Assembly: GCF_000419765.1 (NCBI RefSeq)
Contig: NZ_ATTQ01000034.1
Span: 176-33,968 of the forward strand
DNA from: Rhizobium mongolense USDA 1844
GTDB taxonomy: Bacteria > Pseudomonadota > Alphaproteobacteria > Rhizobiales > Rhizobiaceae
Length of the DNA: 33,793 nt
Direction: 5' to 3'
Below the pieces are notes generated by a model. It was not told the origin of the DNA. It worked only from the letters and a program-made list of their open reading frames with translations, and did not search any database. Numbering within the stretch: position 1 is the stretch's first letter; every line of letters begins with the position of its first letter. A program made the translations under genes and the position numbers. Positions 1-8,687 of the stretch are shown in pieces.

Positions 1-675
1 CGGCGATGGTGGCGGCCTACTTGTCGGAAGTATCGGCCGTGTCGGCCGCCGCCTGTCCTGCCGCCTTGATCTTTTCGTCGAGTGCTGCGACTTCGGGTCG
101 TGCCTTGAGCAAGTTCGCCCAGCCGATGGTCTCGTCGATCGCCTCGACCGGGTCGGAGTCCGTTGTTGAGCGCGGTGGAAAGTGCGTCGATCGTGCCTTG
201 AAATAAGCGCATCAGTCGGCCGACATCCTTGGCGGTGGCAGCGTAGCGCCGGCTTTGTTGTTTGGGGCACGGCTGAGCCTTGGCGGCCGCCTCGATCATG
301 AAAGGGATATCTGTCCTGGCCGCCGCGCGAAGCCCATACACGCCCGCGAGCTCGCGGGCGTGATCCGTCATCGTCTGTTCCCGACCCGCATAATCTGCGA
401 GAGCAATAGTCGGTACGTCGAGCTGCTCGGCGATGAAGGACACCAGTTCTTCGGACAGCCCGCCGTAGCTCTTAAGAATTTAAGCGAGGGTCAGGGTGGC
501 GAAACAGCGCAAGCTGAAGGGCAACGCCGAGGCGATTGCGGTCCTCTCGGCGACGCCGGATCAGATCGAGGTCGCCGGGCTCAAAGGTGTAAAGTCGGGC
601 CAGGTCGTCACGGTCCGCCGGGAATCCCAGTAGTTGTTCCCGCTCGGCTTCGCTCAGCAGTTCGTGCTTGCGCAT
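1..675 (-). pseudogene. tnpA: Tn3-family transposase (TnpA), N-terminal part, frameshifted
   Basis: The minus strand from 675 reads MRKHELLSEAEREQLLGF and then a DLARLYTFEPGDLDLI segment, the usual N-terminal domain of Tn3-family TnpA. It stops near 472. The homology resumes in another frame (SFIAEQLDVPTIALADYAGR, then TMTDHARELAGVYGLRAA) and again in shifted frames towards position 1, including DETIGWANLLKARPEVAALD. At least two frameshifts are needed and the gene runs off the left edge. Intact TnpA is roughly 1000 residues, so only the first quarter or so is here. It cannot make a working transposase. No matching terminal repeat could be fixed between 676 and 936. Family call firm; exact breakpoints approximate. 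Confidence 0.8.
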
Positions 676-936
676 TCGTCCATCAGCGCGCTGATGACCA
701 TTGCCGGAAGCGAAGGAGAGGTGGCGCCGCAGGTCGGCGGGCTGGGGCTGGGCCGCCAGCGTCTTGAACAACTGCGCGGCATTCGCCTCGACCTGCTGCG
801 CGAGCAGCTTCACTCTGCCGTTGCTGAAGGCCGGCGCGCCACGATCGTGCATAACCGGTCGTGCTCGCCCCCTCGTGCGAGACCAGTCACCCCGGCGAAC
901 CGAGAATCACCGAATCCGGGGTGAATGCCGCACTCT

Positions 937-2169
937 CTAAGCGATGGAAGGGCGGAAGGTGACCGGCAGGCGCTGCGGGCAGCGAATGACGTAAGACGGC
1001 ATGTAGACGACGTCCTCCGCGGCGATGGTCAGCGCTAGATCCTCCAGCCGTCCGAACAGCGCGGTGAAGGTGCAGCGCAATTCCAGGCGCGCCAGCGCAG
1101 CGCCCAGGCAGAAATGCGGCCCATTGCCGAACGACAGGTGCGGGTTGTGCCGCCGGGTGACATCGAACCTGTCAGCGCCGGGACCGAAGGCCTTTTCGTC
1201 CCGGTTCGCCGCATGGAACGCCATCAGGACGGCGTCGCCGCGGCGGACCGTGCATCCGTCGATCTCCACGTCCTGGGTGGCATAGCGGAACGGCAGATTG
1301 GCCACTGCGCTGCCCCAGCGCAGGATCTCCTCGATCGCCTGTGACCACGGAACTTGGCCGCTGCGCACCAGGTGCAGTTGCTGCGGATGCGTCAGCAATG
1401 CCAGCACGCCATTGCCGATGACGCCGGTGGTGGTCACGAAGCCCGCAGAGAGCACCATGAACAGCATGTCGATGAGCTCGGTGTCGGAAACGAGCTCGCC
1501 GTTGTCGCGCGCGACGATTAGGGCCGAAGCCAGATCGTCGCCGAGCTGGCCCCGCTTGAGCGCGATCAGGCGACGGAAGAACTCCGGGATGCGCTGCCGC
1601 GTCTGTCGCACCTCTGCGGCTGTCGCGGAGGTGTTAGCCCGGCTGTAGGTGAGCGCGACGATCTCCTCGCGCTGTTCGTCCGGCAAACCGAACAGTTCGG
1701 CGATCACGTTGGTGGGCAGCGGAATGGCGAACTCGCTCATCAAGTCGGCACTGCCGCCGCGCTGCGCCATCTCGGCTAGAAGTCGATCGACGCATTGTTC
1801 GATCCGTAGCGCCAGCATGGCGATACGACTGGGCGTGAAGCTTCTGGACAGCAGGCCGCGCAAGCGCCGGTGATCGGCGCCATGCGCCGTGACCATGTTG
1901 TCCACTTTGCACATCTCGATCAGCGGATGATCCTCGGGAATCTCGCCGTCCTGGAGCGCCCGCCACTGTCGCCAGTCCCTGTTGAAACGCTCGTCGGAAA
2001 GCATCCGGCTGAGCGTCTGGTGACCGCCTGCCGCCCAGGTCACCACATCGCCTGGCAGCGACACTCGCGCCATCCCCCCCTGCTGCAGAATCGCGGAAGA
2101 CAAATTATCAAGTTGCGTGGGAGCGACCGACACACCGATCACATCGCAAGGATCGTTTTCTACGCGCAT
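937..2169 (-). CDS. Cytochrome P450, bacterial soluble type
   Basis: A 410-residue soluble heme monooxygenase of ordinary bacterial length with no membrane anchor. The I-helix oxygen-binding segment reads SAGFVTTTG, the K-helix ExxR is E281-I-L-R284, and the heme loop is FGNGPHFCLG with Cys354 as the axial ligand, so every key element is present. The start at 2169 is supported by AAGGAGT about 7 nt upstream. Such enzymes need a ferredoxin and a ferredoxin reductase, and neither is seen nearby. P450s are common on rhizobial symbiotic plasmids (the gibberellin operon CYP112/114/117 and the CYP127 group of NGR234 and Bradyrhizobium), but this one stands alone and I cannot place it in a subfamily. 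The substrate is unknown. It is intact although both neighbours (Tn3 piece and phasin) are broken, which hints at recent arrival or selection. Confidence 0.93.
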   Translation of the reverse strand: MRVENDPCDVIGVSVAPTQLDNLSSAILQQGGMARVSLPGDVVTWAAGGHQTLSRMLSDERFNRDWRQWRALQDGEIPEDHPLIEMCKVDNMVTAHGADHRRLRGLLSRSFTPSRIAMLALRIEQCVDRLLAEMAQRGGSADLMSEFAIPLPTNVIAELFGLPDEQREEIVALTYSRANTSATAAEVRQTRQRIPEFFRRLIALKRGQLGDDLASALIVARDNGELVSDTELIDMLFMVLSAGFVTTTGVIGNGVLALLTHPQQLHLVRSGQVPWSQAIEEILRWGSAVANLPFRYATQDVEIDGCTVRRGDAVLMAFHAANRDEKAFGPGADRFDVTRRHNPHLSFGNGPHFCLGAALARLELRCTFTALFGRLEDLALTIAAEDVVYMPSYVIRCPQRLPVTFRPSIA

Positions 2170-2297
2170 GCCAATAACTCCTTAAAGAACCATTATGATA
2201 AAGTTGACCCTGCCTTCAGTGACACTCCTGAGGCCGTGGCCGCACGACGCACGCTGCTGCCGACAGGCGACAGGAAATCTAGTCGTGATCTTGTCCG

Positions 2298-2786
2298 CTA
2301 ACCCCTTTCTCCCCTAAGGGGCGCTTGAGCAACGTGGAGATCCCTGAGTGTCTTCTCGATGGCGACCTTGATCGGTTTGGAAATATCGGTTGCAACCTTG
2401 GTGGTAGCGCCCGAAAGTCCTTAGCCTGCTCGACTCCCATTTCGACGCGCTTGCGAAAGATGTTGTCTGCAGCTCAATTACCTCGGACAGTGACTTTGCA
2501 CGGCCAGAGCTTGAAGATAAGAAAAGTCTGCTTCGGTATTGGCGCGCAGCGCGGCGATCGTTGTCAGCGCCAACTCGTTGCCGACCAACCAAGCGGTTTC
2601 GAAGGTCGACTTGAGCACTTTCTGGTTCTCTTCAGCGCTGGACTGGAATTTGGCAATAGCTTCTGTCGATTGCTCCACGCGCTTTTCGGCGATAACAAGA
2701 AGCTGATCAGTGGCCTCGCTGGGATCGAAGGTCGGGAATTCGGAGGTTTCAGCGGCTTGGCTGAGCTTGTCTGCGGTCTTAGACAT
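2298..2786 (-). pseudogene. Phasin family protein, three frameshifts
   Basis: From an ATG at 2786 (AAGG nearby) the minus strand reads MSKTADKLSQAAETSEFP and then a stretch rich in AEKRVEQSTEAIAKFQSSAE, a typical phasin (polyhydroxyalkanoate granule-coating protein) sequence. The frame breaks near 2510 after YLQALA, continues as AKSLSEVIELQTTSF, breaks again near 2455 (RKRVEMGVEQAKDF) and once more near 2415, ending VAIEKTLRDLHVAQAPLRG before a stop at 2298. Joined up, the product would be about 160 residues, a normal phasin length. Phasins coat polyester storage granules and affect granule number. Here the gene is dead unless the sequence has errors. It lies upstream of the P450 gene on the same strand with about 130 bp between them. 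Confidence 0.78.
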
Positions 2787-2831
2787 TTCGGAAACCTTCT
2801 GGTTAGCGATGGTTTGTTGCCTGTGGTCCAT

Positions 2832-3894
2832 GTGTGGTTACTGAGCTGTCCACTGTGCTAACATTTCGAGATTTTAGGCACGACTATCGTCGGTCCGTGA
2901 GGCTGCGAATCATACAGAGCAATATGCGTGCCAAGAAAAACTCGTTTGAATACAAGGGAATCGCTCAGACCGGCTATGTCGCATGTCCGACATTCGTCGA
3001 GTGCACGCCGCGCAACCAAAAATGGACCGCCGTCGAGCCAGCGATAAAAGCATGCTGAGCGATGCGAGACGAAGGTTGCCGGGCCATGGCTCACAGCTCA
3101 AGATGCCGCGTGGCTGGTGGGTCGCTTTGTAACGCTCAGCGTGGGGAAGATGATGATGATCTCGAACGATGGATCCGCCAGATTCCGTTGCAAATTTTTG
3201 TCTCGCGAGAAGCAAGCTCCTGAGACGCCGATCTCACGCGATGGTTGTCCTGCCGCAGCTTACATGCCGGAAACCCATCAGGGGCGAACTGCCGCGACGA
3301 CACGATCCTGGAGCAGCTGAAGCGGGATGCATTTCGGCGCTCGTTCCCTGCGATGCCACGATCCGGGCCATTGGCATAATTGAAGCTCGGGATCGTGGCG
3401 CTAACCGCGAACACCACATTGGCCGACTGAGCCTATCCCACGCCATGATGAGGCGGTCGAAATGCCGACCTCGAAGCGAACCATGAGCCTGACCAGCGAT
3501 ACAAACCGAGCCTAACTTGATAACCGCGATTAGAGAACTCCTTGGAACACGATCTGCCATGCCGCATAGCGTTGCCTCCGGTGGGATCATCGGCGATGAT
3601 CAGGCGCCACGGCGAGCGATCCCATTCACCAGGATGCCGCATCGGGTGCCCTGCATAAAGTTGCCGTCCTGCTCCGCCGTCGGTCAAAAATGTATGGGCG
3701 GTGCCCCATACAAGGGACCGCGACATCGCGAATAACGATTCCTGTTTCATAAAAGTATCCGGCCCTTCGCGCGTGGAGCGCTGTTGCAGCAGGTCATGAT
3801 GAGATCGGCACACGCCGTTCCCAATAAACAATTCGGGCACGAAGCCCTTTTTTCACAGGACTTACGGCACGTTGATCGACTGTTTCGTCCATCA
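2832..3894. other. About 1 kb with no recognised gene
   Basis: Several short open frames occur on both strands (for example 3433-3840 minus and 3169-3486 plus), but none has a convincing ribosome-binding site, a recognisable domain or an intact family motif. The stretch lies between a broken phasin and a broken IS21 element and is probably decayed sequence. I see no RNA gene, repeat array or strong hairpin in it. Confidence 0.5.
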
Positions 3895-4505
3895 CTATTC
3901 CCGGGCCTTGGAAGTGATCAGAATCGAGCCCTTTTCGTAGCGCCTGGAGGCCAGTTGGAAGAACAAATGAGCCGCATTCGCTTCGAAGGGCAGATATCCC
4001 AGCGCGTCGATAATCAGTAGTGTCGGCCGTGACAGGATCGTCAACTGCTTGTCTAGCGTGCCGTCGTTGTGGGCCTTGGCCAGCATTGCGACATGGCCGC
4101 CGTCACGAACTGGACGTTGTAATTTTGACGGATTTCCTCACGACCGAGGCTAACGGCAAGGTGAGTTTTCCCGGTTCCGGGAGGCCCTAGGAATAGGACG
4201 GTATCGCCGTGAGCGATCCAGCGGCAGGTCGCCAACTCTCTGATCTGTCCTCGATCCAGCGATGGTTGTGCCTCGAAGTCAAAGCCGTCGAGTTCTCGTA
4301 CGAATGGGAATTGCGTCAGTTTGCTCGACATAGAGATACGCCTCTCGACGGGCGATCTCTCGCGACACCAAAACGCCAGTGCCTCATGCAGAGTCATTTT
4401 TGAGCGAGCCGCCTCATCCAGCAGACTGTCAAGCTGATCTCGGATTGCCGTTAGCTTCAGGCGATCGAGTGTCGCAATGAGTAAATCATGATCCACGGTC
4501 GTCAT
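3895..4505 (-). pseudogene. istB: IS21 helper ATPase IstB, frameshifted and truncated
   Basis: The minus strand from 4505 reads MTTVDHDLLIATLDRLKLTA and carries the Walker A sequence FLGPPGTGKTHLAVSLG. IstB is the AAA+ helper ATPase that selects targets for IS21 transposition. The frame is lost near 4086 inside the segment expected to read FVTAAMLVAMLAKAH. It resumes as MLAKAHNDGTLDKQLTIL with a Walker B-like LLIIDALGYLPFE, in which the usual acidic residue after the Asp (DELGY) is Ala. The homology ends at SILITSKARE instead of the normal SNRSVGEW, so roughly the last third is gone. Non-functional. Confidence 0.85.
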
Positions 4506-4800
4506 CACCAACCACCTCCGACCACAGCTTCGTATTCAGCAAGTGGTCGCAACAGGGTTGCTGGTGCCATCTCCGCCGGAGCGGCACGAACCAATCCTTC
4601 GATACCCGCAACGCCGACAAAGTGCGCTCGGTCTATTATCCGTTGTCGCCTTCCTTGGCAGAGAGCATGATCGGCAACAACATGGCCAGCGTGGCGAACG
4701 ATGACGCGCCCCGCCACGCAATGACCTGAACGCTCTCGCCGATGAGACGCCAGGGTACGGAATAGCTGCGAGCAGCATTGAAGCCAACATCACCATGGTA
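4505..4800 (-). pseudogene. istA: IS21 transposase IstA, C-terminal fragment
   Basis: Near 4790 the minus strand reads NAARSYSVPWRLIGESVQV, which matches the conserved RYSVPWRLIG region close to the end of IstA. After a frameshift near 4718 it continues as RVIVRHAGHVVADHALCQGR and ends LLRPLAEYEAVVGGGW, a characteristic IstA C-terminus. The catalytic DDE domain is missing. The stop codon abuts the istB start, as in intact IS21 elements, where the two are translationally coupled. Confidence 0.78.
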
Positions 4801-4912
4801 CTTTGAAACGTTCCTTGCCCAATGCTGGAAGGAAGGAAACCGCTGCGGGCGGCACTCGCGGATGGTTGGGATGGCATCGTCAACTTAGCGAAATGAGGTA
4901 GGCCGGGTTGTT

Positions 4913-5674
4913 GTGACCGTCAGATCAGAAACCAGCGGCGGCTCCAGTCACCTCAGTCCAGTCCTGAAACGCCTGTGCGCGGGACCTGCGATGATCAGCT
5001 GCGTCGGTGTTTGCGGGACGGCGAAAGAGATTGGCAACCTGGTCGTGAACCGAGAGGAAGCGTTGGGCCTGACCGGCTGACTTGAATCGCTCGCGTCGGC
5101 GGGTAGGCTTGGGACTGTTTTCTGCTCGGTTATTCAATCCCCGATGCTGGCGATGCTCGACGCCGGGCATGATCTCTCGCTTGGCCGCACCGTAGCTTGC
5201 GAGTTTGTCGGTAATCATCACGCGCGGTGCGCTGCCCTGCTTCTTGAGCAACTTGCGCAATAGCCGCTTGGTGGCTTTGGCATTGCGGCGACTCTGAACC
5301 AGAATATCGGGCACGATCCCCGTGCTGGTCCACCGCCCGCCACAGCCAGTGCTTCTGGCCGGCGATGCTGATCACAACCTCATCAAGATGCCATTTATCC
5401 CTGGGTGCTGGAAGACGGCGGCGGATCTGGTTGGCGAAGCTCTGGCCGAACTTCAGCGCCCACTGCCGCACCGTCTCATGGCTGACCAGGAGGCCGCGGG
5501 CCGCGAGCATTTCCTCCACCATCCGGAGGCTGAGCGGGAATAAAAAGTACAACCACATCGCGTAGCTGGTCACTTCAGCTGGAAAGCGGTGACGGGCATA
5601 GTGGGGATGACGGGTGTCCTTCATCCCTCACATATGCCTCAATTCGGTCACCCGCCGGTTAACCTGACGGTGCC
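4913..5674 (-). mobile_element. IS6-family insertion sequence, frameshifted
   Basis: The element is about 760 bp, within the usual range for the IS6 (IS26-like) family, and encodes one transposase on the minus strand. Imperfect ends can be proposed: GTGACCGTCAGATCA reading inward from 4913 and GGCACCGTCAGGTTA reading inward from 5674. These share the ACCGTCAG core. Adjacent 8-bp sequences do not match, so no target duplication is visible. The element abuts the dnaE2 fragment and probably cut it. The boundaries are approximate. Confidence 0.65.
4925..5624 (-). pseudogene. IS6-family DDE transposase, one frameshift
   Basis: The N-terminal part (5624 down to about 5315) reads MKDTRHPHYARHRFPAEV, then SLRMVEEMLAARGLLVSHET and the first catalytic Asp in KWHLDEVVISI. 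The frame is lost near 5315, just after the WLWRAVDQ motif. The rest (5314 down to 4925) carries VMITDKLASYGAAK with the second Asp and RGLNNRAENS with the catalytic Glu. Joined, it would be a normal transposase of about 230 residues. IS6 enzymes move by replicative transposition and often build compound units. A single-base indel explains the break. Confidence 0.85.
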
Positions 5675-6340
5675 GCGGACCGCCGGCAGCTGCAGGATGT
5701 CGTCACCTGCATCCGCACGGGAAGCACCATCGACGACGTCGGCTTCGAGCGTGAACGGTATGCGGATCGTTATTTGAAGCCGCCGGAGGAAATGGCCCGT
5801 CTCTTCCACGTTACCCTGAAGCGGTGGCGCGGACGATGGAGATTGTTGACCACTGCAGGTTTTCACTCGAGGAGTTGGCCTACCAGTACCATGAGGAGGC
5901 GCTGATTCCAGGAATGACGGCGCAGCAGTCGCTGGAGCATTACACCTGGGAGGGCATCAAAAGCCGTTATCCCGAAGGTCCGGCGCATGTCGAAAAAACA
6001 ATTCGCCACGAATTGGCTTTGCTCGAGACGATGAAATACGCGCCCTACTTCCTGACCGTCTTTTCGATCGTCCGATATACCGATCGCAGGGCATTTTATG
6101 CCAGGGCAGCGATCGGCCGCCAATTCCGCCGTCTGCTATGTGCTCGGAATCACCTCAATCGACCCTGACACCAACGATCTCCTCTTTGAACGTTTCGTCA
6201 GTCAGGAAAGAGACGAGCCGCCCGATATCGATGTCGATTTCGAACATGAACGACGCGAAGAGGTGATTCAGTTGCATCTACAAGACCTATGGTGACGACA
6301 GGGCCGCACTCTGCTTCACCGTCACGCGCTATCGCGCAAA
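5675..6340 (+). pseudogene. dnaE2: Error-prone DNA polymerase DnaE2, internal fragment with frameshifts
   Basis: The plus strand reads RRQLQDVVTCIRTGSTIDD (5684 on), then after a frameshift MEIVDHCRFSLEELAYQYH and PGMTAQQSLEHYTWEGIKSR. After a further break near 6090 it reads RSAANSAVCYVLGITSIDPD and ERFVSQERDEPPDIDVDFEH, ending near TVTRYRAK. These are conserved blocks of DnaE-type alpha subunits; the DIDVDFEHERR block holds catalytic acidic residues of the palm. DnaE2 is about 1080 residues in rhizobia, where it acts with ImuA/ImuB in damage-induced mutagenesis. Only about 220 residues remain in several frames. The left end is cut by the IS6 element. Confidence 0.85.
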
Positions 6341-6375
6341 GGCGCCAACCGCCTCGACGCGGTGGTGATCGCCCG

Positions 6376-7101
6376 CTACACCGCCGACTTGCCGACGCTG
6401 GAGATGCGCATCGATCCACTGCGCGAAAAGCTCATACGACAGCATAGGAAGATCTGTTCCTCCGGCGGCACATCGACAGCCGTGGCATAGGTGTAGGAGA
6501 TCTCCTCCACTATTTGGAAGCCAGCCTTTCCGATGACCGCCCGCAGATCTTCGCGCAGGTAACCCGAGACTCGGATGTTGTTTCCGAGGAACGGGATTGA
6601 GAAATCGTCGACATCGGCCTCCACCATGGACAGGGCGAACAGGCCACCAGGGACCAGCAGATTGCGAATCGTCAGAAGTGCGAGAGGAATCTCCGCACGG
6701 GGCAGCATTAGCAGCGAGAAGAAGGCCGCGACCGCGTCGAACTGGCCGAGGTCCCGCGGGCCACCTGGTCGCAAGTCGGCAATGTCCAGCTGGTGGAATG
6801 TCGCGCCAGGGACATACTCCCGGGCGAGTTTCACCATCCCGCCTGACAGATCGATGCCCACGACCTCGAAACCGGAGGCCACTAACTGGCGCGCAGTTGG
6901 CACTCCGGTACCGCAGCCCAGATCCAGAACCCGAGAACCGGTCGGCAAGGACCTGATCAGCCAATCGCCCGCTGAGACTTGACCCTGTTTGTGTGGAAAG
7001 GTCTCATCATAGCGAGCGCCAATGGCATCGAAGGCCTCTGCCTGGCCCTCGCGATTAAACCGAAGGGTGTCGTAGCCGCCCGCGCTGTGTTGATTGTTCA
7101 C
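6376..7101 (-). CDS. Class I SAM-dependent methyltransferase
   Basis: A cytoplasmic methyltransferase of about 241 residues. Motif I is SRVLDLGCGTGVPTARQL, followed by an acidic residue at the end of beta-2 (VVGIDLSGGMVKLA), a motif near LDIADLR, and the post-I region FDAVAAFFSLLML. The later LLVPGGLFALSMVEAD segment is also typical of class I enzymes using S-adenosylmethionine. I prefer the GTG at 7101 because GGAAGG lies about 9 nt upstream; a GTG at 7143 would add 14 residues. The substrate is unknown. It is not NodS, whose N-terminus differs. It overlaps nothing and sits between the broken trxB upstream and broken dnaE2 downstream. The last 20 residues, rich in Ser and Arg, may be read-through into foreign sequence rather than native C-terminus. 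Confidence 0.85.
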   Translation of the reverse strand: MNNQHSAGGYDTLRFNREGQAEAFDAIGARYDETFPHKQGQVSAGDWLIRSLPTGSRVLDLGCGTGVPTARQLVASGFEVVGIDLSGGMVKLAREYVPGATFHQLDIADLRPGGPRDLGQFDAVAAFFSLLMLPRAEIPLALLTIRNLLVPGGLFALSMVEADVDDFSIPFLGNNIRVSGYLREDLRAVIGKAGFQIVEEISYTYATAVDVPPEEQIFLCCRMSFSRSGSMRISSVGKSAV

Positions 7102-7149
7102 GTAAATTAACCTTCCAAAGAACGATTTGGATCGTACGGGCACGCAATA

Positions 7150-7600
7150 GAGAAATCAAATTCAGAGCAAAATCCCGATCCCTGCGCGACCGGCGCACGT
7201 GGATGCTCCGTCAGGAAGCCCTCGGCTTCCAGGGTCGCTATGTTTCCCATGCGGCGGCGCTGATCGACTTACGGAACACCGGGTCGAAAACATCGTCAGC
7301 TGCGAGGACCCCGTCACGGTTGTCATCGTCGACCAGGAACCGACCTTGATGTAGCCGGCCCGGTTCTCTGAGAACTTCGGCGATGACGCGGTTCCAAATG
7401 ACTTTATCTTAGGTTTGGCTAAGAGGCGGTACCGCAGGATCGACACCGCTTGGAAACGATGTCGGCAATGAACGACCGTGACCTTGGAGGCAAGATTCGA
7501 CAGGTAGAGCGCCTCCTGCACGGCTGTGCTCACGCCACTGACAACGACCATTTCACCAACACCGAAAAGTTGCGGGGGCCGCGAGAACTGCTTCAATCAT
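7150..7600 (-). pseudogene. trxB: Thioredoxin reductase fragment, multiple frameshifts
   Basis: The minus strand near 7560 reads VVVSGVSTAVQEALYLSNLA followed by SKVTVVHCRHRF. This is the NADPH-binding GGGNTAxEEALYL region of thioredoxin reductase with the glycines partly lost. Further on, in other frames, are pieces matching the FAAGDVxDPxYRQxxTAA flavin motif (LAADDVFDPVFRKSISAAAW) and a tail GNIATLEAEGFLTEHPRAP. At least two frameshifts separate them and the N-terminal half, including the CxxC redox motif, is absent. The gene points towards the methyltransferase gene immediately downstream. No function is expected. Confidence 0.75.
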
Positions 7601-7601
7601 T

Positions 7602-8515
7602 GACGAAGAAATGAAAAGTAGAAAGCCTTTGTGGTTGGGTTCCGCTCAAGGCGACCTGGTGGATCCGCGGGTTCACACGCTGATGCAGGTCCGGGCGGCG
7701 GCCATGAACAGCGCGAACTTCGCATCCGGCTATGGGCACGGTTGCGACAACCGAACCCAGTCGTGCCTCCATTGTTCAAGCCAAGTCATCGCTTTTCCGC
7801 GCAGCCTGACCCCAGAAAAGTTACCGATCTCTCAATTCGGCTGGCGGTTATCTGCGGGATCTGACGACCAAGGCGCGGCGCGGCGAATTCTCCGTCGGAC
7901 CGATGCTGATGGCTCTGGCGCGGACTCAGGCATTTGGAGCAAAGCGAGCATCGTGATGGCTGATCGCAAGGCCTTCATCTATCTTAGCGCCAAAGCAGCA
8001 GCAGGTCAGTTTAGCGTTCTTCGCCTTTGACTGCGATCGCGTCAGCCGCCTGTTGCTGGGTTGCGCCACCATACGCTTGACCAAGGCAAGAAGATCGCGC
8101 GTCGTATCGTGCGGCAGCGCCAACACTATCCGAGCAGGCGCAATCCATCGTCGGCGTTCTCGGCGTTCGTCGATGCTGCTTTTCGGCATAGACTGCGAAA
8201 ATAGCGTGCAGCGATGCGGCTCGCGGGACCATTGAAGATGCTTCTCGTCATCCACGACCACGGTCTCTGCTAGCCCTTCAGTGGCGGCGATCCTGTCGGT
8301 CTTTGTGGTCGCGATGCGGAGCGTATCGTCAATGTGCATTGTTGGGCCTTCGTGTTGATGTTCTTCGAAAAGCATGGGAGGAGGACCTCAGTTTGGTGGA
8401 CGCCGTTTTGTAGGGGATCTGAGGAGCCAAATCAGCTTCGTCAGCACTTGGCTGACTTGGTTCCACCAACGAATTTCGGCGGTCGCCTTAAGACGTCTTC
8501 GGCCTCAGACCTTAC
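7602..8515. other. About 0.9 kb with no recognised gene
   Basis: The longest open frame is 7926-8375 on the minus strand. It contains a basic, hydrophilic stretch (PARIVLALPHDTTRDLLALV) that faintly resembles the start of relaxase domains, but no catalytic His triad or Tyr is seen and I do not assign it. The remaining frames look like chance openings. No RNA gene or repeat array was seen. Confidence 0.45.
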
Positions 8516-8529
8516 GATTCATTTGCAAT
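8516..8529 (+). promoter_or_regulatory. vir box upstream of the VirF-like effector
   Basis: GATTCATTTGCAAT matches the VirG-binding consensus RTTDCAWWTGHAAY at 13 of 14 positions; only the second base differs. The consensus is its own reverse complement, so the strand is nominal. It lies about 160 bp upstream of the effector start at 8688, with no other gene between. This predicts VirA/VirG control of the effector together with the secretion channel. Confidence 0.75.
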
Positions 8530-8687
8530 CAATTTACAAAAGAGAGCTTGACGCTTCAGACTCTATCCAACCCATCAATGCCGGAATAAAAACACCCGGA
8601 TTACAGGTGTAACCAGGTATCGCTTTCAGCAGGTCGCTCGCGAATGCTAGCTGCTGGAGCAGTGGAAATTGGATAGGACTATGATCA

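Larger units (their letters stand above)
3895..4800 (-). mobile_element. IS21-family remnant (3' part of istA plus broken istB)
   Basis: Both genes of an IS21 element are present in the expected order on the minus strand: the C-terminal end of istA, whose TGA at 4505-4507 touches the istB start, then istB. istA lacks everything upstream of about 4800, and istB ends abruptly at 3895. No terminal repeats survive at either end, so this is a dead internal fragment. Confidence 0.82.

Noticed and set aside
3433..3840. 135-codon minus-strand frame
   Set aside because: No ribosome-binding site, no recognised domain, and overlapping frames on the other strand of similar length.
4905..5682. Target duplication around the IS6 copy at 4913-5674
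   Set aside because: The 8-bp flanks at the proposed ends differ, so no duplication can be claimed; one side may have been rearranged.
7926..8375. Minus-strand frame with a faint relaxase-like segment
   Set aside because: No catalytic His cluster or Tyr, a weak local similarity only, and the frame sits in otherwise decayed DNA.
8439..8460. Possible tts box (CGTCAGCACTTGGCTGAC) before the VirF-like gene
   Set aside because: Matches only the GTCAGC core of the TtsI site; the second half does not fit, and a good vir box lies just downstream.
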